From contig NZ_CP109007.1 of the NCBI RefSeq assembly GCF_036226665.1, positions 5,890,001 through 5,954,000 of the forward strand: 64,000 bases of DNA. The letters are read 5' to 3'. This document shows positions 1 to 12,267 of this stretch, in pieces. Within the stretch, counting starts at the first letter, position 1. Each line of letters opens with the position of its first letter. The translations under genes and the position numbers were made by a program. The stretch comes from Streptomyces sp. NBC_00691 (lineage in GTDB: Bacteria > Actinomycetota > Actinomycetes > Streptomycetales > Streptomycetaceae). The notes below the pieces were generated by a model, which saw only the letters and a list, made by a program, of their open reading frames with translations, ran no database searches and was not told the origin of the DNA.

Positions 1-2377
<2,377 letters not shown>

Positions 2378-2450
2378 CAGTTGCTCGCGTCCACTGTGTT
2401 AGTTCTGAAGTAACGAACTGTGCCGATATCCGGTTGGTTAACTTCATAGA

Positions 2451-2569
2451 GTTTCGGTGGTCATAGCGTTAGGGAAACGCCCGGTTACATTCCGAACCCG
2501 GAAGCTAAGCCTTTCAGCGCCGATGGTACTGCAGGGGGGACCCTGTGGGAGAGTAGGACGCCGCCGAAC
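2451..2569 (+). rRNA. rrf: 5S ribosomal RNA
   Basis: A block of about 119 nt starts GTTTCGGTGGTCATAGCG and ends GACGCCGCCGAAC. The two ends pair as helix I, and the internal CCGAACCCGGAAGCTAAG is the conserved loop region of actinobacterial 5S rRNA. It lies about 73 nt after the 23S end, in normal 23S-5S operon order. Confidence 0.96.
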
Positions 2570-2573
2570 ACCC

Positions 2574-2646
2574 GCCCTTTTAGCTCAGTCGGTAGAGCGT
2601 CTCCATGGTAAGGAGAAGGTCAACGGTTCGATTCCGTTAAAGGGCT
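2574..2646 (+). tRNA. tRNA-Thr (anticodon GGT)
   Basis: The acceptor stem GCCCTTT/AAAGGGC (2574-2580 with 2639-2645) is perfect. The anticodon stem TCTCC/GGAGA encloses loop ATGGTAA with anticodon GGT at 2607-2609, reading ACC and ACU. The T arm contains GGTTCGATTCC. The 3' CCA is not encoded. It starts only 4 nt after the 5S rRNA and has no room for its own promoter, so it should be co-transcribed with the rrn operon. Confidence 0.96.
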
Positions 2647-2655
2647 CAGAGTAAG

Positions 2656-2686
2656 AAGGCCCCCGCCTTGTGGCGGGGGCCTTTTT
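2656..2686 (+). terminator. Intrinsic terminator of the rrn-tRNA operon
   Basis: AAGGCCCCCGCC pairs perfectly with GGCGGGGGCCTT across a TTGT loop and is followed by a T run. It lies 10 nt after the tRNA and closes the ribosomal transcript. It also separates that transcript from the oppositely oriented phosphatase gene. Confidence 0.92.
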
Positions 2687-2745
2687 GCGTTTCCCGGTGC
2701 GGATAGGTCCGGTCGGCGATCCCCGTAAGGGGATCGCCGGTGGCG

Positions 2746-5391
<2,646 letters not shown>

Positions 5392-5661
5392 GCTCGGTCT
5401 GTCCCTCCCGCTGCCCGGTGGTCGTCACGCGTGCCACACCGCCCCTGCCGGGCTGACCGGGACGGTTGGACAGTCGGAAGCCAGGTTACTTACCTTCACT
5501 GTCCGAGCGGATGCCGGTCATCGCTGAATCCGTCCCCAGGGGGTAGGGACGCTGTGCGAAGCTGCCGAACTGTTATCGCCTGGTTCGGTGGCGGTGAAAC
5601 ACTGGGCAGGCTACCGGCGAAAGCCGGAGCGGTACGGTCGACCCCTTTCGGGAGGGACACG

Positions 5662-8600
5662 GTGGAACCTGGCACGGCGGCGCGGCGCGGCGGAGGCAGC
5701 GGTACGCGCGCGAGGGGCGGGCGTTCCCGTGGGGGGACGGTGCAGGTCGACGCGGCGGCGCTGGAGCGGCTGCTGGCCGCACTGGTGTCCATGCGGGACG
5801 GCAATCTCCGCAGGCGGCTCACGGTGTCCGGCGACGGGGTCATGGCGGAGATCTCCGCCGTGTTCAACGAGGTCGCGGACCGGCAGATGCATGTGACGGG
5901 GGAGCTGTCCCGGGTCCGCCGGGTGGTGGGACGCGAGGGCAAGCTGTCCGAGCGCCTCGAGGCGGGGGCCGGTGAGGGGGCGTGGGCGGCGGCGATCGAG
6001 GCCGCGAACGCGCTCGTCGACGATCTGGCCCGGCCCGTGTCCGAGGTGGGACGGGTGCTCTCGGCGGTGGCCGAGGGTGATCTGGACCAGCGGATGGACC
6101 TGCGTTCGGAGGGTGCCGACGGGGCGGTCAGGCCGCTGCGCGGAGAGTTCCTGAAGGTCGCCCGTACCGCGAACAATCTCGTAGACCAGCTGTCGGTCTT
6201 CGCCTCCGAGGTGACGAGGGTCGCCGTCGAGGTGGGGACGGACGGCAAGCTGGGCGGGCAGGCGCAGGTGCGCGGGGTGTCCGGTTCGTGGAAGGACCTC
6301 ACGGACTCGGTCAACACGATGGCGAACCGGCTGACGGCCCAGGTGCGGGACATCGCGCTGGTGACGACGGCGGTCGCAGACGGCGATCTGTCGCAGAAGG
6401 TCACGGCGAACGTGGCCGGCGAGATGCTGGAGCTGAAGAACACCGTCAACCGGATGGTGGACCAGCTGTCGTCGTTCTCCTCCGAGGTGACCAGGGTCGC
6501 CCGTGAGGTGGGTACGGAGGGCGAGCTCGGCGGTCAGGCCGAGGTGGCCGGGGTCGCCGGTGTGTGGAAGGACCTCACGGACTCCGTCAACACGATGGCG
6601 GGCAACCTGACCAACCAGGTGCGCGGCATCGCCGAGGTCACGACGGCGGTCGCGAACGGTGACCTGTCGCAGAAGGTGCGGGTGTCGGCGCGCGGTGAGA
6701 TCGCGCAGCTGGCGGACACGATCAACCAGATGACGAAGACGCTGCGGATCTTCGCCGACGAGGTGACCCGGGTGTCGGGCGAGGTCGGCGCCGAGGGTCT
6801 GCTCGGTGGTCAGGCACAGGTGCCGGGGGCAGCGGGGACCTGGAAGGACCTCACCGACTCGGTCAACACCGTCTTCCGGAACATCACCACGCAGGTGCGG
6901 GACATCGCGCAGGTGACCACCGCGGTCGCCAACGGCGATCTGTCGCAGAAGGTCACGGTGGACGTGGCCGGCGAGATGCTGGAGCTCAAGAACACCGTCA
7001 ACACGATGGTGGACCAGCTGTCCGCCTTCGGTTCCGAGGTGACCCGGGTGGCCCGGGAGGTCGGTGTCGAGGGTCTGCTCGGGGGCCAGGCCGAGGTGAA
7101 GGGCGCGGCGGGTACGTGGAAGGACCTCACCGACTCGGTGAACACGGCCTTCCGCAACCTGACCGGTCAGGTGCGGGACATCGCGCAGGTGACGACGGCG
7201 GTCGCCAACGGCGATCTGTCGCAGAAGGTCACGGTGGACGTGGCCGGCGAGATGCTGGAGCTCAAGAACACCGTCAACACGATGGTGTCGCAGCTGTCGT
7301 CGTTCGCGGACCAGGTGACGCGGATGGCCCGGGACGTGGGCACCGAGGGCCGGCTGGGCGGTCAGGCGCGGGTGGACGGCGTGTCGGGGCGCTGGCGGGA
7401 GCTCACCGACTCGGTGAACTTCATGGCCGGCAACCTGACGTCGCAGGTGCGGCAGATCGCGCAGGTGACGACCGCGGTGGCACGCGGTGACCTGTCGCAG
7501 AAGATCGACGTGGACGCGCGCGGCGAGATCCTGGAATTGAAGAACACCATCAACACGATGGTCGACCAGCTCTCCGCGTTCGCCGACCAGGTGACCCGGG
7601 TGGCCCGTGAGGTGGGTACCGACGGGCGTCTCGGCGGGCAGGCGCAGGTGCCGGGTGTGGCAGGCGTGTGGCGTGACCTGACGGATTCCGTGAACGGCAT
7701 GGCGGGGAACCTGACCACTCAGGTCCGCAACATCGCGCAGGTCGCCACGGCGGTGGCGCGCGGTGACCTGTCGCAGAAGATCGACGTGGACGCGCGCGGC
7801 GAGATCCTGGAGCTGAAGAACACCCTCAACACGATGGTGGACCAGCTCTCGAACTTCGCCGAGCAGGTGACCCGGGTGGCCCGTGAGGTGGGCACCGAGG
7901 GCATTCTGGGTGGTCAGGCCGAGGTGCAGGGGGTCTCCGGCACCTGGAAGGACCTCACCCAGTCGGTGAACTTCATGGCCAACAACCTCACCATCCAGGT
8001 GCGGAACATCGCCGAGGTCACGACGGCGGTCGCCAAGGGCGACCTGTCGAAGAAGATCACCGTCGACGCCCGGGGCGAGATCCTGGAGCTGGTGACGACC
8101 GTCAACACGATGGTCGACCAGCTGTCCAACTTCGCGGACGAGGTCACGCGTGTGGCCCGCGAGGTGGGCACGGAGGGCATCCTCGGCGGTCAGGCGCGGG
8201 TCCGGGGCGTCACGGGCACCTGGAAGGACCTGAGCGACAACGTCAACCTGATGGCCAACAACCTGACGAGTCAGGTGCGGAACATCTCCCGGGTCTCGGC
8301 GGCCGTCGCCAACGGCGACCTGACGAAGAAGGTGACGGTCGAGGCGCGCGGCGAGGTCGCGGAGCTTGCCGACACCGTCAACACCATGGTGACGACCCTG
8401 TCGTCGTTCGCGGACGAGGTCACGCGTGTGGCCCGTGAGGTGGGCACGGAGGGTGAGCTGGGCGGCCAGGCCCGGGTGCCGGGTGTCTCGGGCACCTGGA
8501 AGGACCTGACCGAGTCGGTGAACTCGATGGCCTCCAACCTCACCGGTCAGGTGCGCCAGATCGCGGCGGTCACCACGGCCATCGCCAAGGGCGACCTCAC

Positions 8601-11139
8601 CAAGAAGATCGACATCGATGCGCGCGGCGAGATCCAGGAGCTCAAGAGCACCATCAACACGATGGTCGACCAGCTGTCGAACTTCGCCGAGGAGGTCACG
8701 CGTGTGGCCCGCGAGGTGGGCACGGACGGCCAGCTCGGCGGTCAGGCCCGGGTGCGGGACGTGGACGGCACCTGGCGCGACCTGACCGAGTCCGTGAACG
8801 AGATGGCCGGGAACCTGACCCGGCAGGTGCGGGCGATCGCCGCCGTCGCCACGGCGGTGACGCGGGGCGACCTGAACCTCAAGATCGACGGTGTCGACGC
8901 GGCGGGCGAGATCCAGGCCCTCCAGGAGAACATCAACACCATGATCGCCAACCTGCGCGACACCACCCTCGCCAACGAGGAGCAGGACTGGCTCAAGGGG
9001 AACCTGGCCCGTATCTCCGGCCTCATGCAGGGCCGGCGGGACCTGGACGACGTCGCCTCGCTCATCATGAGCGAGCTGACTCCGGTGGTCTCGGCCCAGC
9101 ACGGTGCCTTCTTCGTGGCGATGCCGACCGGCTCCGCGCACAGCGACGCCGAACTCGTCGGTGAGGGCGAGGGCTCGTACGAGCTGCGGATGCGCGGGAG
9201 TTACGGCTACTCCGCCGGGTCCATGCCGACCTCGTTCCGTCCGGGCGAGACGCTCATCGGGACGGCGGCCGAGGAGAAGCGGACCATCCAGGTCAACGTT
9301 CCGCCGGGCTATCTGAAGATCTCGTCCGGGCTCGGCGAGGCCGCGCCGGCGCATGTGATCGTGCTTCCGGTGCTCTTCGAGGGCAAGGTCCTCGGTGTGA
9401 TCGAGCTGGCCTCCTTCCAGCCGTTCACGCAGATCCAGCGCGACTTCCTCAACCAGCTGGCCGAGCTGATCGCCACCACGGTCAACACGATCAGCGTCAA
9501 CACCAAGACCGAGGTGCTGCTCCAGCAGTCGCAGGAGCTGACCGAGCAGCTCAAGGAGCGTTCGGCGGAGCTGGAGCACCGGCAGAAGGAACTCCAGGGC
9601 TCCAACGCCGAGCTGGAGGAGAAGGCCGAGCTGCTGGCCCGGCAGAACCGCGACATCGAGGTGAAGAACACCGAGATCGAGGAGGCCAGGCAGGTCCTGG
9701 AGGAGCGGGCCGAGCAGCTCGCGGTCTCCATGCGCTACAAGTCCGAGTTCCTGGCGAACATGTCGCACGAGCTGCGCACCCCGCTCAACTCGCTGCTGAT
9801 CCTCGCCAAGTTGCTCGCGGACAACGCCGAGACCAATCTGACGCCGAAGCAGGTCGAGTTCGCGGAGACGATCCACGGCGCGGGTTCCGACCTGCTCCAG
9901 CTGATCAACGACATCCTCGACCTGTCCAAGGTCGAGGCGGGCAAGATGGACGTCTCGCCGACCCGGATCGCGCTCGTCCAGCTCGTCGACTACGTGGAGG
10001 CGACCTTCCGGCCGCTCACGGCGGAGAAGGGGCTCGACTTCTCGGTGCGGGTCTCGCCCGAGCTGCCGGCCACCCTCCACACGGACGAGCAGCGGCTGCT
10101 CCAGGTGCTCCGCAACCTCCTGTCCAACGCGGTGAAGTTCACCGACACGGGGGCGGTCGAGCTGGTGATCCGGCCGGCCGGGACCGATGTGCCGCAGTCG
10201 ATTCGCGAGCAGCTCCTGGAGGCCGGTTCGCTGCGCGATCCGGAGGCCGATCTGATCGCCTTCTCCGTCACGGACACCGGCATCGGGATCGCCGCGAGCA
10301 AGATGCGGGTCATCTTCGAGGCGTTCAAGCAGGCCGACGGCACGACCAGCCGGAAGTACGGGGGTACGGGTCTGGGGCTCTCGATCAGCCGGGAGATCGC
10401 GCGGCTGCTCGGCGGCGAGATCTTCGCGGCGAGCGAGCCGGGCCGCGGGTCGACGTTCACGCTCTATCTGCCGCTGAGCCCGACGGAGCTTCCGGCCGGC
10501 TACGGGCAGGGGGTGGCCGACGACCCGCAGCAGGGCGCCGAGGAGGGGGCCGCCGGGGCCGTCCACCCGTTCCCGCACTTCCCGCCGGCGCCCGCACGGA
10601 CGGAGGCGCGGTCCGGTGCCGGGGCGCTCTTCCGGCACCGGCGGAAGGCCGCGGCGGAGGCGACCGGGGCGCGGACGGCGGTGCCGGGGCAGTCCGGGCA
10701 GGAGATCGCCGTCGACCGGGCGGAGCAGGAGGTGGAGGCCGCGCCGCGCCGCACCTTCGGTTTCTCCGGCGAGAAGGTGCTCATCGTCGACGACGACATC
10801 CGCAACGTCTTCGCGCTCACCAGTGTCCTCGAGCAGCACGGACTCGCTGTGCTGTACGCGGAGAACGGGCGGGAGGGCATCGAAGTCCTGGAACAGCACG
10901 ACGATGTGACGATCGTCCTGATGGACATCATGATGCCCGAGATGGACGGATACGCGACGACGACGGCGATCCGGCGGATGCCGCAGTTCGCGGGGCTTCC
11001 GATCATCGCGCTGACGGCGAAGGCGATGAAGGGCGACCGGGAGAAGGCGATCGAGTCGGGTGCCTCGGACTATGTGACGAAGCCCGTCGACCCCGATCAC
11101 CTGCTGTCGGTGATGGAGCAGTGGATGCGGGGCGAGTGA
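5662..11139 (+). CDS. osaA: OsaA-type hybrid sensor histidine kinase with ten HAMP-type repeats
   Basis: A protein of 1825 residues starting at GTG 5662, with GGAGGG 5 nt upstream. A leading HAMP-like segment is followed by ten tandem 92-residue repeats (about residues 183-1102), each with an LGGQA(Q/E/R)V core. Then come a GAF domain (about 1120-1270), a long coiled coil, a HisKA domain with phospho-accepting His1369 in MSHELRTP, an HATPase domain (GTGLGLSI) and a C-terminal receiver with Asp1755 in LMDIMMPEMDG. There is no transmembrane helix, so it is a soluble sensor. The layout and the following osaB gene match S. coelicolor OsaA, needed for osmoadaptation and coordinated development. 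The input signal is unknown. Upstream open frame beyond the GTG is antisense to the neighbouring phosphatase and is not coding. Confidence 0.93.
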   Translation: MEPGTAARRGGGSGTRARGGRSRGGTVQVDAAALERLLAALVSMRDGNLRRRLTVSGDGVMAEISAVFNEVADRQMHVTGELSRVRRVVGREGKLSERLEAGAGEGAWAAAIEAANALVDDLARPVSEVGRVLSAVAEGDLDQRMDLRSEGADGAVRPLRGEFLKVARTANNLVDQLSVFASEVTRVAVEVGTDGKLGGQAQVRGVSGSWKDLTDSVNTMANRLTAQVRDIALVTTAVADGDLSQKVTANVAGEMLELKNTVNRMVDQLSSFSSEVTRVAREVGTEGELGGQAEVAGVAGVWKDLTDSVNTMAGNLTNQVRGIAEVTTAVANGDLSQKVRVSARGEIAQLADTINQMTKTLRIFADEVTRVSGEVGAEGLLGGQAQVPGAAGTWKDLTDSVNTVFRNITTQVRDIAQVTTAVANGDLSQKVTVDVAGEMLELKNTVNTMVDQLSAFGSEVTRVAREVGVEGLLGGQAEVKGAAGTWKDLTDSVNTAFRNLTGQVRDIAQVTTAVANGDLSQKVTVDVAGEMLELKNTVNTMVSQLSSFADQVTRMARDVGTEGRLGGQARVDGVSGRWRELTDSVNFMAGNLTSQVRQIAQVTTAVARGDLSQKIDVDARGEILELKNTINTMVDQLSAFADQVTRVAREVGTDGRLGGQAQVPGVAGVWRDLTDSVNGMAGNLTTQVRNIAQVATAVARGDLSQKIDVDARGEILELKNTLNTMVDQLSNFAEQVTRVAREVGTEGILGGQAEVQGVSGTWKDLTQSVNFMANNLTIQVRNIAEVTTAVAKGDLSKKITVDARGEILELVTTVNTMVDQLSNFADEVTRVAREVGTEGILGGQARVRGVTGTWKDLSDNVNLMANNLTSQVRNISRVSAAVANGDLTKKVTVEARGEVAELADTVNTMVTTLSSFADEVTRVAREVGTEGELGGQARVPGVSGTWKDLTESVNSMASNLTGQVRQIAAVTTAIAKGDLTKKIDIDARGEIQELKSTINTMVDQLSNFAEEVTRVAREVGTDGQLGGQARVRDVDGTWRDLTESVNEMAGNLTRQVRAIAAVATAVTRGDLNLKIDGVDAAGEIQALQENINTMIANLRDTTLANEEQDWLKGNLARISGLMQGRRDLDDVASLIMSELTPVVSAQHGAFFVAMPTGSAHSDAELVGEGEGSYELRMRGSYGYSAGSMPTSFRPGETLIGTAAEEKRTIQVNVPPGYLKISSGLGEAAPAHVIVLPVLFEGKVLGVIELASFQPFTQIQRDFLNQLAELIATTVNTISVNTKTEVLLQQSQELTEQLKERSAELEHRQKELQGSNAELEEKAELLARQNRDIEVKNTEIEEARQVLEERAEQLAVSMRYKSEFLANMSHELRTPLNSLLILAKLLADNAETNLTPKQVEFAETIHGAGSDLLQLINDILDLSKVEAGKMDVSPTRIALVQLVDYVEATFRPLTAEKGLDFSVRVSPELPATLHTDEQRLLQVLRNLLSNAVKFTDTGAVELVIRPAGTDVPQSIREQLLEAGSLRDPEADLIAFSVTDTGIGIAASKMRVIFEAFKQADGTTSRKYGGTGLGLSISREIARLLGGEIFAASEPGRGSTFTLYLPLSPTELPAGYGQGVADDPQQGAEEGAAGAVHPFPHFPPAPARTEARSGAGALFRHRRKAAAEATGARTAVPGQSGQEIAVDRAEQEVEAAPRRTFGFSGEKVLIVDDDIRNVFALTSVLEQHGLAVLYAENGREGIEVLEQHDDVTIVLMDIMMPEMDGYATTTAIRRMPQFAGLPIIALTAKAMKGDREKAIESGASDYVTKPVDPDHLLSVMEQWMRGE
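6208..8967 (+). repeat. Ten tandem 276-bp repeats inside osaA
   Basis: Units start at GAGGTGAC-type sequences at 6208, 6484 and so on to 8692, exactly 276 bp apart with no length variation. Each encodes one 92-residue HAMP-type module. Neighbouring copies are highly similar in DNA, so the array is open to recombination, and short-read assemblies could collapse it. Confidence 0.93.
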
Positions 11140-11466
11140 CTCCGGGCGGGGCCCGTGGGGCGGGGGGAGTGCCTCCGCGCCGCGGGCCCACCGCGGGCCG
11201 CGCCGGGGCTCCGGGCCTCGGCTGACGGACTGTCGCCAGGGGGGTGTGAGAGGCCGGGATACGGGGAACCTTCTGGTCTCCCACCGCGTTTCCGGTACGT
11301 GCACAGTGACATCGCGGTGACAGGGTGTGGCGACGGGCGGGGTGCGGCTACGATGACCGGCACAAGGACGGACGGCGTTAGGGAGTCGTCTTCTGGGGCG
11401 GCGCCCGGTGCTTCCCCCGGTTCCGGGAGCCGGGGAGACACGTTGCCGGGGCGAGGAGGACGGGGC
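11140..11466. other. Intergenic region between osaA and osaB
   Basis: 327 bp without a supported gene. An in-frame extension of osaB exists but lacks ribosome-binding signals. A TACGAT hexamer at 11349-11354 could be a -10 box, but no convincing -35 element lies 17 bp upstream. The length suggests that osaB can be transcribed separately from osaA. No stable hairpin or repeat stands out. Confidence 0.5.
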
Positions 11467-12141
11467 ATGGTGCAGAAGGCCAAGATCCTCCTGGTCGATG
11501 ACCGGCCGGAGAATCTGCTGGCGCTGGAGGCCATTCTCTCCGCGCTCGATCAGACGCTGGTGCGGGCATCGTCCGGGGAGGAAGCGCTCAAGGCGCTGTT
11601 GACGGACGACTTCGCGGTCATCCTGCTCGACGTCCAGATGCCGGGTATGGACGGCTTCGAGACCGCGGCGCACATCAAGCGGCGGGAGCGGACCCGGGAC
11701 ATCCCGATCATCTTCCTCACCGCCATCAACCACGGCCCCCACCACACGTTCCGCGGGTACGCGGCCGGGGCGGTCGACTACATCTCGAAGCCGTTCGACC
11801 CGTGGGTGCTGCGCGCCAAGGTCTCGGTCTTCGTCGAGCTGTACATGAAGAACTGCAAGCTGCGTGAGCAGGCCGCGCTGCTGCGGCTGCAGCTGGAGGG
11901 CGGCGGTGAGGCCGGTCACGGCAAGGAGGCCGCCGGTCTGCTCGCCGAGCTCTCGGCCCGCCTCGCGGCCGTCGAGGAGCAGGCGGAGGCGCTGTCCAAG
12001 CAACTCGACGACGACTCCGCCGACGCGGCCGCCGTCGCCACCGCCGCGCATCTGGAGCGCAAGCTCACCGGTCTGCGCCGGGCGCTGGACGCGCTGGAGC
12101 CGGGTACGGGCGCCGCGCCGACGCTGCCGGCCCAGGGCTGA
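11467..12141 (+). CDS. osaB: OsaB response regulator with coiled-coil output
   Basis: 224 residues. ATG 11467 is chosen because AGGAGGA lies 6 nt upstream. A receiver domain (1-120) has DDR at 11-13 and phospho-acceptor Asp55 in VILLDVQMPGMDG. The remainder (about 125-224) is a charged, leucine-rich coiled coil with no DNA-binding motif. It is therefore expected to signal through protein contacts rather than as a transcription factor. It follows the kinase gene osaA, as in S. coelicolor, where OsaB is required for growth and differentiation under osmotic stress. A frame upstream to 11155 is open but has no support. Confidence 0.92.
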   Translation: MVQKAKILLVDDRPENLLALEAILSALDQTLVRASSGEEALKALLTDDFAVILLDVQMPGMDGFETAAHIKRRERTRDIPIIFLTAINHGPHHTFRGYAAGAVDYISKPFDPWVLRAKVSVFVELYMKNCKLREQAALLRLQLEGGGEAGHGKEAAGLLAELSARLAAVEEQAEALSKQLDDDSADAAAVATAAHLERKLTGLRRALDALEPGTGAAPTLPAQG

Positions 12142-12267
12142 CGTACCGTCACCGAGACGTCGGGCGCCTGCCGTCCCTCGTGATGCGGCGTCAGCTTCGG
12201 GCCATGGCTTGGGCGACACGAACGGGTGAGGCGGACAGCCGGTCTTCACACCGGTAACCTCGGCATC

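Noticed and set aside
5611..12249. A 2212-residue open frame on the minus strand
   Set aside because: It is antisense to osaA and osaB and its regular His/Asp/Leu-rich pattern reflects the 276-bp repeats of osaA.
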